Source: a bacterium (GTDB taxonomy: Bacteria; Babelota; Babeliae; Babelales; JABJEI01). Taken from it: 53,062 nt of DNA. The notes under the pieces are model-generated. The model was given only the letters and a program-made list of their open reading frames with translations. It was not told the origin of the DNA and made no database searches. Shown piece after piece: positions 1-8,194 of the stretch (position 1 is its first letter; the number at the start of each line of letters is the position of its first letter). The translations under genes and the position numbers were made by a program. Location of the stretch: the NCBI GenBank assembly GCA_018663245.1, contig JABJEI010000025.1:1-53062 (forward strand), in the 5' to 3' direction.

Positions 1-156
1 AACCACGACTGGAACTTTTGTTCCCGCCTGTTTCTGTGTTGTAAAAACGGCGTTGTGATTCCATTCATCATCCCGATAATCGGCATGCGCGACACTCACA
101 AAAAGTGTCAGTAAAAAAAAGTTTAGTAGCGTGATTCTAGAACGAGGGACCTTCAT
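1..156 (-). CDS. Secreted protein, N-terminal fragment (runs off left edge)
   Basis: An open frame starts at the ATG at 156-154 and reads 52 codons to the window edge without a stop. The first 25 residues form a typical signal peptide: basic start (MKVPRSR), hydrophobic core (LLNFFLLTLFV) and an AHA cleavage site before DYRDDEWN. An AAGGAG ribosome site lies just upstream (about 161-168). A divergent promoter candidate is at 201-229. The visible mature part is too short to name a family, so function is unknown. It is probably exported to the periplasm or beyond. Confidence 0.75.
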   Translation of the reverse strand, partial: MKVPRSRITLLNFFLLTLFVSVAHADYRDDEWNHNAVFTTQKQAGTKVPVVV

Positions 157-200
157 GTTGAGCTCCTTTTGCATATCGATTGGTCCAATTAGTTGTCTGG

Positions 201-229
201 TTTATAACACACAACAGACTGTCAAACAA
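201..229 (-). promoter_or_regulatory. Promoter candidate for the leftward secreted protein
   Basis: On the minus strand there is TTGTTT (229-224), 17 bases, then TATAAA (206-201). Spacing is ideal and the -10 is good; the -35 is weaker. It sits about 45 bases upstream of the start codon. Confidence 0.45.
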
Positions 230-395
230 TAGCAATCGATAAGCCCATAAAACTTATCGCATGGACTTACGTAATTTGCCAAGACTGGCTATACAATAAG
301 CTGGACGGCTTTTAACCAATATCCTGATTTCATAAGCAAAACCAGTCAATCACTATACCTAACAATTCCACCTTACAGCCAGTTTAATTGACAAA

Positions 396-423
396 TTGAC
401 ACAACCCATGCTAGTCTTAAAAT
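396..423 (+). promoter_or_regulatory. Promoter candidate for the cyclase gene
   Basis: A perfect TTGACA (396-401) is followed after 16 bases by TAAAAT (418-423). A second perfect TTGACA lies at 388-393. This would start transcription about 35 bases before the cyclase ATG. It is one of the best consensus promoters in the window. Confidence 0.6.
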
Positions 424-466
424 AGGACATAGTCTATTTTTTGCTCAAAAACGGAGGGCTATAAAT

Positions 467-2116
467 ATGAATTGGTTCTCTTTAAAACAATTTTCCATAA
501 AATGGGGTTTGTTTTTTGCAACATTTCTAATGCTTATAAGCTGCTCGCAAACAGTTGCGACGTGGAATCCATTTGCCCTATTAAAGAAAAAAATTCGTGC
601 CTACAAACAACAAAATTCGCCACCAACACTCAAACGCACAACAAGCTTTCACTTCTCATCAGATAACTTTAATACAGATGAAGATGACAATACTCTCTCA
701 ACTAGAAATGCCATAATTACACCCAATACATCAACTATCGTTTTTGTTGAATTAAGCGGCCTACCGGCAAAGCCCTTGTCAAAATATATCACCACATTAA
801 ATTCTTTATTTACACAATTTGACGGGCACCTATTAAAAAAACAACCATTTATTAACAAAATTAAAACAGGAGGCAGTGTCCTTCTGCTCGAAATTAAACA
901 GCAATATAACGACATAAACGAAAATGCACATAAAAAGAGAGCACTTATTGTTGCAAAAAAGTTACAACGTATCGTTCAAAATTATAATAAAATGTTTGGC
1001 ACACGCTGCATCACTAAAATTGGTATTGCCTCAGGAAATGTCACAGGAGCGTATCTTTACAAAAAAAATCGCACATACGATGTATTCGGCTCAGTGGTAA
1101 ACCTAGCCGCTCGAATGAAAACTCCAAAAGAAGATTCTACATCAACAACTTATTCATCTTCATCAAGCGATTGCTTAACAGAAGACATTGATAGCCTAGA
1201 TGTAACTGATGATGAATCATTAAAAGAAAATACAAACTTAATAAGCTCTCCATCAATATCCAGCATAAGTTCCATAGATGACATAGGTAGCTATATTCGC
1301 CTGCCTATAGACAGATATTTCCAAAAACTTATCCTCGAAGATAAAGAGTTGATATGGACCAAAAAAATAATTCGCCCAAAGGGCTTAGAAAGTGGTATCT
1401 ATATTTATGAAAGTATACAAACCTTACCGCCTCAAAAAATATCTTATAAACACAAAATAAAAAACCATGCACTTACAACACATAAGGCCGTTATTCTGTC
1501 TACCGACATTAAAGGCTTTACCGCAATGACAGAAAGTCATAAGGGTAATAGTAGATTAATAATAAACTTTCTACACTACATGTTCTCAAAATTTGACACG
1601 GTTCTCGAGAAGTTCAAAGGTACAAAACGTATCAAAACCGTTGGCGATGCTTATCAAGTAGAAATACGATCAAAAAGTTGCCTTGTTGACGCAATACTCA
1701 TAGCGCAAGAATTCCATAAAGTAATCGACCGCTACAACATACAAACTATAAGAAACAAACGAAGCAAAGTGAAAATGCGTATCGGTCTAGCATTTGGAAA
1801 TGTCGTCGGCGCTAAAATTGGACTACTGAATCCCGTGTACGAAGTCTTTGGCAAAACAGTAAACAACGCTGAACTAATGGAAAGTTCCGGAACCCCAGGC
1901 CACACCCAAATTAATAATGATTACCTAGAAAATCTGAAGAAAAATAAGGGCATCATTTTCAAAAGAAGTCTCTATGATGTCCTAACTAAGAAACACAACA
2001 TCAAAATAATTGATAACCCATACCACTACTTTGGGAACGACGCTTCTAACAGATTACTTTCTAGTTATAAACATACGGTAACCGTAAAGAAACCAACCAG
2101 AAAAGCCTGGTTCTAA
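467..2116 (+). CDS. Tandem-domain class III nucleotide cyclase (C2-like then C1-like)
   Basis: Class III cyclases make cAMP or cGMP at the interface of two catalytic domains. This 549-residue protein carries two. Domain 1 (about 90-220) has IKTGGS at 132-137 and YDVFG...VNLAARM at 204-217. It keeps the substrate residues K133 and D205 and the transition-state residues N212 and R216, but has E95 and S137 where the two metal aspartates belong. Domain 2 (about 340-480) has both metal aspartates, D347 (STDIKGFT) and D394 (VGDAY), but has E459 in place of the purine-binding Asp and L470 in place of the Arg. Together they would make one composite site. The N-terminus has one hydrophobic segment (13-30) ending in a lipobox-like LISC (C26). 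It could be a lipoprotein or a signal anchor; the Lys-rich stretch after it (40-47) favours a cytoplasmic C-terminus. A Ser/Asp-rich linker (222-272) joins the domains. Start is supported by GGAGG. The nucleotide made is unknown. Confidence 0.85.
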   Translation: MNWFSLKQFSIKWGLFFATFLMLISCSQTVATWNPFALLKKKIRAYKQQNSPPTLKRTTSFHFSSDNFNTDEDDNTLSTRNAIITPNTSTIVFVELSGLPAKPLSKYITTLNSLFTQFDGHLLKKQPFINKIKTGGSVLLLEIKQQYNDINENAHKKRALIVAKKLQRIVQNYNKMFGTRCITKIGIASGNVTGAYLYKKNRTYDVFGSVVNLAARMKTPKEDSTSTTYSSSSSDCLTEDIDSLDVTDDESLKENTNLISSPSISSISSIDDIGSYIRLPIDRYFQKLILEDKELIWTKKIIRPKGLESGIYIYESIQTLPPQKISYKHKIKNHALTTHKAVILSTDIKGFTAMTESHKGNSRLIINFLHYMFSKFDTVLEKFKGTKRIKTVGDAYQVEIRSKSCLVDAILIAQEFHKVIDRYNIQTIRNKRSKVKMRIGLAFGNVVGAKIGLLNPVYEVFGKTVNNAELMESSGTPGHTQINNDYLENLKKNKGIIFKRSLYDVLTKKHNIKIIDNPYHYFGNDASNRLLSSYKHTVTVKKPTRKAWF

Positions 2117-2139
2117 TAATAATTAATACATTCTTGATC

Positions 2140-2460
2140 TTAACGAATAACAACACACTCACAACAACCAGCAACTGTAACTCGTTCTTGCACAATATTA
2201 CCTTCTCGTAACTTTTTGATACACAGAGGATATTTTTCATGCATGCCGATGGTATTAGTGTGCGCCCATTCAGTCTCACCCTTGGACTCTCCAGGCTTCA
2301 ACTGAAACATTGTTGGCTCTCCAGTTGTCTTTTTGCGATACGCAACATGACAAACATGTAAATCTCGTGGATACACCGACGAGATAGGATCAAATCGCAC
2401 AGTAAATGCATAGCATGTACCCAGAAATAGCGTCCCCAACACGAACATTAATTTTTTCAT
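2140..2460 (-). CDS. Small secreted cysteine-containing protein, unknown function
   Basis: This 106-residue protein begins with a clear signal peptide (MKKLMFVLGTLFLGTCYA) and a mature part of about 88 residues. The mature part contains five cysteines (C37, C80, C99, C100, C102), three of them in the terminal GCCEC cluster, which suggests disulfides in an oxidising compartment. The start has an AGGAG ribosome site and a promoter candidate at 2505-2533. It converges on the cyclase gene with a short gap. No family is recognised. Size and layout resemble the secreted protein at 29224-29586, but I see no convincing sequence match. Confidence 0.7.
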   Translation of the reverse strand: MKKLMFVLGTLFLGTCYAFTVRFDPISSVYPRDLHVCHVAYRKKTTGEPTMFQLKPGESKGETEWAHTNTIGMHEKYPLCIKKLREGNIVQERVTVAGCCECVVIR

Positions 2461-2504
2461 TATACCACTCCTAATAAAGTCTTCCTGAAATTATTATTGC
2501 ATTT

Positions 2505-2533
2505 TATATAGAAATAAAACAACAATTTTGCAA
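2505..2533 (-). promoter_or_regulatory. Promoter candidate for the small secreted protein
   Basis: On the minus strand TTGCAA (2533-2528) is followed after 17 bases by TATATA (2510-2505), about 45 bases upstream of the start at 2460. Confidence 0.45.
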
Positions 2534-2566
2534 AAATCCATTCACTTACTTTACAGATTTTACTTT

Positions 2567-2596
2567 TTGCTTGATACTGGAAAGTGTTCTTATAAA
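2567..2596 (+). promoter_or_regulatory. Promoter candidate for rpmE-prfA
   Basis: TTGCTT (2567-2572), 18 bases, then TATAAA (2591-2596). It lies about 45 bases upstream of the rpmE ATG and would drive the rightward rpmE-prfA pair. Confidence 0.4.
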
Positions 2597-2641
2597 GAGA
2601 AAAAATAGTTATTTAAAACGTAAAAATTGAGGGTTTTTTGT

Positions 2642-2905
2642 ATGAAAAAAAATCTGCATCCGGAAATGCTTGAAGTAACGGCAACCTGCGCTTGCGGCCA
2701 TAGCTTTAAAACACAATCAGTATTACCAGAACTAAAATCAACTTTGTGCTCAAACTGCCACCCATTCTTTACTGGCAAACAGAAGTTTGTTGATACTGCT
2801 GGTAGAATTGAAAAGTTCATGAAAAAGTTTGGTGAAACAAAAAAAGCAGCTCCTGCAAAAAGTGAAGAAAAGCCTGACGCTCCGGCCGCTACTACGGACG
2901 AGTAA
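2642..2905 (+). CDS. rpmE: Ribosomal protein bL31 (zinc-binding form)
   Basis: bL31 binds the 50S central protuberance and bridges to the 30S head. This 87-residue protein opens [12 protein letters not shown]. It has the four zinc ligands of the C+ form, C16, C18, C36 and C39, in the contexts CACG and [10 protein letters not shown]. The frame could start upstream at a TTG (2627), but the ATG at 2642 fits the family and follows GAGGG. The Ala/Lys-rich tail beyond the family core is low complexity. The gene sits 18 bases before prfA, a common rpmE-prfA pairing. Confidence 0.95.
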   Translation: MKKNLHPEMLEVTATCACGHSFKTQSVLPELKSTLCSNCHPFFTGKQKFVDTAGRIEKFMKKFGETKKAAPAKSEEKPDAPAATTDE

Positions 2906-2923
2906 TACCGAGTTACAAACGTC

Positions 2924-4006
2924 ATGAGTGATATAAGCAATCAATGGTCAACGATACGTGAACATGTCGATTTGCTAAGCAAAAGACTTGTTGAAGACGA
3001 TTTGGACTATAAAGAACGCAAAACTGTTCAAAAAGAACACACGCGCCTTCAAAAGCTCCTTGATGCTCATGACACTATGGATAATATTACACAAGAAATA
3101 AAGCTGGTAGAAACGCAACTTCAAAGTTCTGATGATGCCGAAATCAACCAGCTTTACCAAGCCGAGCTTAAAGAACTAGCTCAACAACAAACAGACTCCA
3201 AAACTCTTCTTGAAGACCTATTACATCCACCAGATGAACTTGATACTTGTTCAATTTTTTTAGAAATTCGTGCAGGTGCAGGGGGACAAGAAGCAGCTCT
3301 GTTTGCTGGTAATCTTCTCAAAATGTATACCAATTATGCTCTGAGCAAAGGTTGGCGAGTTGATGTCGCCAACACAAGCACAACAGACTTGGGAGGCATA
3401 AAAGAAGTTATCGTCAATATCAAAGGCAAAGATATCTACGGAAGCCTGAAGCATGAGTCCGGTGTACATCGCGTACAACGTGTACCACAGACAGAAGGCT
3501 CTGGAAGAATTCATACCTCAACAGCAACCGTTGCCGTTTTACCTGAAGTCGAAACTGACGATATCAGCATTATTGATCCAAATGACATTCGTATAGATGT
3601 ATTCAGGGCCAGTGGTGCCGGTGGACAACATGTTAATACAACAGATTCTGCTGTCAGAATAACTCACCTTCCTACAGGCGTAACAGTCTCGTGCCAAGAT
3701 GAGCGATCGCAACTAAAAAACAAAAACAAAGGGATGAAGATTCTTAAAGCACGTATTGCCATGGCTCAGCGTGAGCAGCAACAATCCGAGCGTAGCGCTC
3801 AGCGCAAAGAACTTGTCGGTAGTGGTATGCGTGCAGAAAAAGTACGAACATACAACTACCCTCAAAACCGAGTTACTGATCATGTCGCACAGATAACACT
3901 CAACAAACTCGACATCGTCATGCAAGGTAATTTGGACGAAATCATTTACGCCCATCTTGAATCTGCCCGTCAAAAACGGTTATCTCAGCCTATAAAAATA
4001 GGCTAA
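2924..4006 (+). CDS. prfA: Peptide chain release factor 1
   Basis: RF1 recognises UAA and UAG stop codons and triggers peptide release. The 360-residue length is exactly typical. The codon-reading PxT motif is PQT at 188-190, followed by EGSGRIHTS. The catalytic GGQ loop is at 233-235 within [15 protein letters not shown]. The N-terminal third is helical and charged, as in the family. The usual downstream prmC, which methylates the GGQ glutamine, is not here; the next gene is a transporter. It is likely cotranscribed with rpmE. Confidence 0.97.
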   Translation: MSDISNQWSTIREHVDLLSKRLVEDDLDYKERKTVQKEHTRLQKLLDAHDTMDNITQEIKLVETQLQSSDDAEINQLYQAELKELAQQQTDSKTLLEDLLHPPDELDTCSIFLEIRAGAGGQEAALFAGNLLKMYTNYALSKGWRVDVANTSTTDLGGIKEVIVNIKGKDIYGSLKHESGVHRVQRVPQTEGSGRIHTSTATVAVLPEVETDDISIIDPNDIRIDVFRASGAGGQHVNTTDSAVRITHLPTGVTVSCQDERSQLKNKNKGMKILKARIAMAQREQQQSERSAQRKELVGSGMRAEKVRTYNYPQNRVTDHVAQITLNKLDIVMQGNLDEIIYAHLESARQKRLSQPIKIG

Positions 4007-4048
4007 TTCTAGCTCATTTCCTACAACCAAAACGAAAAGGACCTGCCG

Positions 4049-5317
4049 GTGCTACAAGCTATAACTACCTATCTTACAACGTACAATCGTTACATGAACT
4101 TATTGGGAATCCCAGTTGTTCTAGGACTTGCTTACCTGTTGTCAAACAACAGGCGCAAAATTAACGTGCGCCTGGTAATCAGCGCACTTATTATGCAAGT
4201 TATACTAGCCTTTGTAGTTATAAGAACAGAGATAGGACGATCTACTATAAGCTTTCTAGCCGATGCAGCCAATGCGCTATATTTGAGTGCAACAGATGGA
4301 ATCACATTTTTGTTTGGTAATTTAGCTAATCCAAGCGGTCCATGGGGATTTGTCTTTGCCTTTAATGTTCTTCCTATAATAGTATTTTTTGGTGCATTCA
4401 TGGCACTATTGTTCCACTTTGGAATAATACAACGTGCTGTATCTCTGGTCCGAATTGTTATACAACCTCTTTTTGGAACCTCTGGCGCAGAAACACTGTG
4501 CGCGATATCCAATAGTTTTTTGGGACAAACCGAAGCACCACTTCTAATAAGGCATTATCTTGACGGAATGACCAAATCTGAGTTGTTTGTGGTCATGGTG
4601 AGTGGCATGGGTACCTTAAGTGGCGCAATTCTGCTCGTTTACGCATCTATGGGAGTTCCAGTATCCCACCTATTAGGTGCAAGCATTATGGCTATTCCTG
4701 CTACGATTTTATTGGCAAAAATCATGCTTCCAGAAACAGGCAAGCCCAAAACGTTGGCCTCTGGAACCATATCCATGAAAAGTCCATCAAAAAACATGTT
4801 AGACGCAATCTCAACCGGAACCTCTGACGGACTACAGTTAGCTCTCAACGTTGGTGCAATGCTTATTGCCTTCATCGCATTGCTAGCGCTTGGTGACTCG
4901 ATTGTCGTCGGTCTGCAAAATTTATTTTACTGGTTATTCTCATTCAGCGTTCACCCTCCGGTTTACCACCTCAAAGATATCTTTGCAGTATTGTTCTTGC
5001 CGTTTGGTTACCTACTAGGATTTACAGGAAATGAAGCCTGGATCGCAAGTAAGCTTATTGGTATAAAAGTAATCATTAATGAGATGGTCGCCTACTCACA
5101 GCTAGTTAAAGAACAAGTATCACCACGAGCGCTTACTCTGTTGACCTACGTTTTGTGCGGATTCTCAAATCTATCTTGCATCGGTATTCAAATTGGCGGT
5201 ATTGGAGCGTTGGTACCTAGCAAGCGAGCATGGCTTTCAGAGCTTGGCCTACGTGCCGTTGTTGCAGCAACATTGGCAAACTTCTTGTCAGCCTTGGTTG
5301 TTGGCCTTATTACCTAA
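4049..5317 (+). CDS. NupC-type concentrative nucleoside transporter
   Basis: CNT/NupC proteins import nucleosides across the inner membrane with protons or sodium. This 422-residue protein is strongly hydrophobic with many membrane segments. It has the family signature near residues 325-350: a TGNEAW motif, then IGIKVIINEMVAY. The start is a GTG at 4049 with AAGGA eight bases upstream; no better ATG precedes the hydrophobic region. It lies 42 bases after prfA and is followed by a strong terminator, so it may share the rpmE-prfA transcript. Nucleoside uptake would suit a host-dependent organism with limited nucleotide synthesis, though that is inference. Confidence 0.9.
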   Translation: MLQAITTYLTTYNRYMNLLGIPVVLGLAYLLSNNRRKINVRLVISALIMQVILAFVVIRTEIGRSTISFLADAANALYLSATDGITFLFGNLANPSGPWGFVFAFNVLPIIVFFGAFMALLFHFGIIQRAVSLVRIVIQPLFGTSGAETLCAISNSFLGQTEAPLLIRHYLDGMTKSELFVVMVSGMGTLSGAILLVYASMGVPVSHLLGASIMAIPATILLAKIMLPETGKPKTLASGTISMKSPSKNMLDAISTGTSDGLQLALNVGAMLIAFIALLALGDSIVVGLQNLFYWLFSFSVHPPVYHLKDIFAVLFLPFGYLLGFTGNEAWIASKLIGIKVIINEMVAYSQLVKEQVSPRALTLLTYVLCGFSNLSCIGIQIGGIGALVPSKRAWLSELGLRAVVAATLANFLSALVVGLIT

Positions 5318-5340
5318 AACTTTCTAAACAAATCTAAAAA

Positions 5341-5376
5341 AAGCCTCCGTAGCATTTTGCATACGGGGGCTTTTTT
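5341..5376 (+). terminator. Rho-independent terminator after the nucleoside transporter
   Basis: A nine-base-pair stem, GCCTCCGTA (5343-5351) with TACGGGGGC (5362-5370) including one G-T pair, is followed by six T residues. It lies 26 bases past the transporter stop. Confidence 0.85.
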
Positions 5377-5852
5377 ATTAGATTTTGATACGTAAAATAA
5401 AGGCTGAAGTCTTGAAATTGAAACTTGTGTAGCAAAATGTTTGCAAAACAAAACAAGAAAATATCACGCCCATCTTTATTTAAATGAGCTACTAAAAGAC
5501 TGGATCCCCGTTCAAAGCCGGGGATGACAAACTGTGAACTTTTTTAAAACAACTAAGTTGAGTTCGCTTTTAGGCTTCATATAAAGCTTGGCCGGACCCT
5601 ACTTCGCTTAAAAGCTACGATCCCGCTTCGCCAAGGGTTCGCAGGACAAGGAGGGCATGCAGGCAAGGTAAGAGTTATTTAATAGTGGAGGAGGCATAAG
5701 CCTTGCTCGGACAGTGTAATTCCATCAGTCTGCGTCCGTACTTAGAACTTCTACGATTAGGTAAAGTAAAAATTAATAGGATAAAAAAGGAAATTTAAGT
5801 CTGAGTCGACGCAAATTCACAAGCATGATGGATAAAGCTTCATTAAACATTA
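5377..5852. other. Gene-free stretch between transporter and nfu
   Basis: No open frame of note is present. It contains the 49-bp palindromic repeat (5482-5530), listed separately. At about 5590-5720 there is a visibly more GC-rich patch with three TTCGC words and AAGGAGGGC, unlike its AT-rich surroundings. No clear terminator for the leftward ribosomal operon was found here. Confidence 0.6.
5482..5530. repeat. 49-bp palindromic intergenic repeat, copy 1
   Basis: This sequence aligns without gaps to 50304-50352, with 46 of 49 bases identical by hand count. The core is a perfect inverted repeat, ATCCCCG (5504-5510) and CGGGGAT (5519-5525), around an 8-base loop. It lies between converging genes. 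Short palindromes of this kind occur as dispersed intergenic repeats in many bacterial genomes. Confidence 0.85.
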
Positions 5853-6086
5853 TTAGCCAAATTTAACCGAATGCACCTCAGGAACAAGACGGACAACCGT
5901 CTCTTCTATGCCAGCACTAAGCGTAAGCTGTACAAATGGGCAACCGACACAAGCGCCGGTCAAGCGAACAAATAAGATATTATTTTTTAGAGAAACAAAA
6001 AGCACATCCCCACCATCCATTCGGATAGCGGGGCGTACTTGATCTAATGCAAGTTCAATACGATCAATAATATTCTGATCAGACAT
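5853..6086 (-). CDS. NifU C-terminal domain (Nfu-type) Fe-S scaffold
   Basis: Nfu-type proteins carry and hand on Fe-S clusters. This 77-residue protein is just the NifU C-terminal domain. It has an N-terminal helix, then RMDGGDV at 22-28, and the cluster-binding CxxC (C46, C49) in GACVGCPFVQ. It starts 18 bases after rplQ and is therefore probably the last gene of the ribosomal alpha operon, an unusual place for it. No other Fe-S assembly gene is in the window. Confidence 0.9.
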   Translation of the reverse strand: MSDQNIIDRIELALDQVRPAIRMDGGDVLFVSLKNNILFVRLTGACVGCPFVQLTLSAGIEETVVRLVPEVHSVKFG

Positions 6087-6104
6087 TGAGGTCCTACAAA
6101 TGTT

Positions 6105-6461
6105 TTATACCCACTCGAGACGAGCTAATTCAGCTGTGTCACTTAGGCGACGACCAAGCGGTATGATACGAGTGTATCCACCTGGACGATCAACATATCG
6201 TGGTGCAACTTCTTTAAAAAGTCGAATCAATGTTTCTTGCTTATAAGGCAAAATTGCTTGTGCGCGACGACGAGCATTAAACTCATTACCAACGCGAGCA
6301 ATAGTAACCAATTTTTCAACAAAAATACGAACTTCTTTTGCTCGTGCTTTTGTGGTAACTAAATGGCCATTGTCAATCAAAGTAATAGCTTGATTGCGTA
6401 TCATAGAGCGTCTATGAGCTGGCTTTTTATTTAGCTTTCTATAACCAATCTGATGTTTCAT
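6105..6461 (-). CDS. rplQ: Ribosomal protein bL17
   Basis: bL17 lies near the peptide exit tunnel of the 50S subunit. The 118-residue protein opens MKHQIGYRKLNKKPAHRRSM, with the conserved LITTKARAKE-type segment present as LVTTKARAKEVR. It ends with the usual TRIIPLGRRLSDTAEL region. It directly follows rpoA, as in most bacteria. Confidence 0.97.
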   Translation of the reverse strand: MKHQIGYRKLNKKPAHRRSMIRNQAITLIDNGHLVTTKARAKEVRIFVEKLVTIARVGNEFNARRRAQAILPYKQETLIRLFKEVAPRYVDRPGGYTRIIPLGRRLSDTAELARLEWV

Positions 6462-6482
6462 CGTATGATCTCGTTTTCGGCT

Positions 6483-7580
6483 TTATTCTGCTTTACTTTT
6501 GGCAGCAAGAGCAGCGTGTAACGCTTCCTCTGGAATATTCATACCAAAAGTAAGACCCAGATTTTTCATACTTTCTTTAACTTCACCCAAAGACTTTTTA
6601 CCAAAGTTTTTGATGTTAAGTCCCTGTTCTTCGTCCAAATTAACCAGATCAACAATGCGCTTAATGTCAGCATTGATCAAGCAATTATGGGCTCGAACTG
6701 AAAGTTCCATCTCATCAATCGGCTTTAGAAGCAGATCAACTGAAATACCTGAAGGCAAGAGAACTTCCTGATTTGCATCTTTGGCAACATCGAGATCTTC
6801 TGGCTTGTGTGAAATTTCATTAAATGGAATTTCATCATCAACCAAAAAATGCTCCATCTGAGTTCTGATTACAGAAACTGCGTAATGAACGACATCAATA
6901 GGACTTACTGAACCATCTGTTTCAACAGTCAGAAGCAATTTGTCATAATCGATCTTTCCACCAACACGCGCCTTTTCAGTATGCCAAGCAACTTGGCGAA
7001 CTGGCGAGAACATAGCGTCAAGATAGACCCTGTCGTCATCTTGCAATTTTTTGTCTTCTGGCCATTTTGCAGGTTGATACCCACGACCAGGTTCAACAAA
7101 AAATTCTACATCAAGAACACCATCATCAGCCAAATTAGCGATAACATGTTCTAAATTAATTAACTCAATATTATCGTCAGCGACAATATCGGCAACCGTA
7201 ACAGCACCAGCCTTGTTAGACTTAAGATGCATTTTGCCCGGCTTACCGTCTTTGCTTTTAACAACGATGCCTTTGATGTTCAACGTAATATGCAAGGAGT
7301 CTTCAACGACACCCGGCAAGGTTGAAAATTCATTATTAATGCCTTTAATGATGACCGAAGTCACCGCAGCACCTTCAACACCACCAAGTAGCACACGTCG
7401 CAACGCGTTGCCAAATGTTGTACCAAAGCCTGGCTCTAAAGGTTGGGCAACAAGCTCACCCTTAGTCGCTGTTAACGACGACTTTTTCCAACCAACACGA
7501 GCAATTGTTAAAGACTGGTATTCTTTACCGTCCATATAATCCCCCAACGTATTCGACAAACTGTCGGACTGCGCTCCCAT
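6483..7580 (-). CDS. rpoA: RNA polymerase alpha subunit
   Basis: Alpha dimerises to start polymerase assembly and contacts promoters and regulators through its C-terminal domain. The N-terminal domain contains GFGTTFGNALRRVLL at about 52-66. The C-terminal domain (about 292-345) has LSVRAHNCL and the NFGKKSLGEVKE helix-hairpin-helix. At 365 residues it is slightly longer than usual because of an N-terminal extension and an Ala/Lys tail. The first ATG (7580) lies 15 bases after rpsD but has no clear Shine-Dalgarno site. A start at the inner Met of MDGKEYQSL (residue 17) is the alternative. Confidence 0.95.
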   Translation of the reverse strand: MGAQSDSLSNTLGDYMDGKEYQSLTIARVGWKKSSLTATKGELVAQPLEPGFGTTFGNALRRVLLGGVEGAAVTSVIIKGINNEFSTLPGVVEDSLHITLNIKGIVVKSKDGKPGKMHLKSNKAGAVTVADIVADDNIELINLEHVIANLADDGVLDVEFFVEPGRGYQPAKWPEDKKLQDDDRVYLDAMFSPVRQVAWHTEKARVGGKIDYDKLLLTVETDGSVSPIDVVHYAVSVIRTQMEHFLVDDEIPFNEISHKPEDLDVAKDANQEVLLPSGISVDLLLKPIDEMELSVRAHNCLINADIKRIVDLVNLDEEQGLNIKNFGKKSLGEVKESMKNLGLTFGMNIPEEALHAALAAKSKAE

Positions 7581-7595
7581 GTATCATCACCATCA

Positions 7596-8177
7596 TTATT
7601 TAGAGTACAACTCAACAATCAAGTGTTCTTCAACAGGAGTTGTGATATCAGAGCGAACAGGAAGGCGTAATACCGTTCCTTTTCTGCTGACCTTATCAAC
7701 CTCAACCCACTCAGGAGTTTTAACCGCAACCGCCATACGTTTGTCGACGACCTGTTCTAAAAATTTCTCTTTACTAACAACGTTATCTGCTAATGAAACA
7801 ACGTCATTAATCCCAACTAGGTAAGACGGCGAATAAACTTTTTTGCCGTTTACCAAAATATGACCGTGTACAATAATCTGGCGAGATTGTCGTCGTGTTA
7901 CCACAAACTTCATTCTGTACACAGCATTATCAAGACGACGCTCAAGCAAACTCAAAAGGTTCTCACCTGGTGCACCAGCACTATGTTCTGCTATGCCAAA
8001 AAAGCGTTTAAATTGCTTCTCGCGCATACCATATTCACGTTTTAGCTGCTGCTTTTCATTTAGCTGCTTACCGTATTCAGACAATTTACGACCACGTCGC
8101 GCCGGCGGCTTTTGCTGCTGTTGCTGACCTTTGTCGCCTGGGGCTCCTGTACGAGCGCCAACAGTAGGTTTTTTCAT
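7596..8177 (-). CDS. rpsD: Ribosomal protein uS4
   Basis: uS4 binds 16S rRNA early in 30S assembly and often represses its own operon. The 193-residue protein has the S4 RNA-binding domain, seen as RRLDNAVYRMKF and the IIVHGHILVNGKKV stretch. The N-terminal segment lacks the Cys zinc motif found in some uS4 forms. It carries instead a Gln/Pro-rich tract (GQQQQQKPPARRG at about 17-29). It lies between rpsK and rpoA as in most bacteria. Confidence 0.96.
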   Translation of the reverse strand: MKKPTVGARTGAPGDKGQQQQQKPPARRGRKLSEYGKQLNEKQQLKREYGMREKQFKRFFGIAEHSAGAPGENLLSLLERRLDNAVYRMKFVVTRRQSRQIIVHGHILVNGKKVYSPSYLVGINDVVSLADNVVSKEKFLEQVVDKRMAVAVKTPEWVEVDKVSRKGTVLRLPVRSDITTPVEEHLIVELYSK

Positions 8178-8194
8178 AATTTATCTACCTAGCC

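Larger units (their letters stand above)
157..466. other. Divergent intergenic region with two promoter candidates
   Basis: This 310-base AT-rich gap separates the leftward secreted protein from the rightward cyclase. It holds one plausible sigma70-type promoter for each direction, listed separately, and a GGAGG ribosome site at about 453-457 for the cyclase. I see no RNA gene or other structure in it. Confidence 0.6.

Noticed and set aside
2590-2940. Minus-strand frame of 116 codons over rpmE
   Set aside because: It is antisense to a clear ribosomal protein gene, has no ribosome site and no recognisable product.
5482-5530. Palindromic repeat considered as a simple terminator
   Set aside because: There is no T run after either arm, and near-identical flanks extend beyond the hairpin in the second copy, which favours a repeat family.
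5377-5852. Insertion sequence or prophage remnant
   Set aside because: No transposase, integrase or terminal inverted repeats were found. The same holds for the rest of the window.
7579-7824. Plus-strand open frame starting MYHHHHYLEYN, with a His run
   Set aside because: It is antisense to rpsD and rpoA, has no ribosome site and the His run comes from the sequence around the rpoA start. It is a shadow of real genes.
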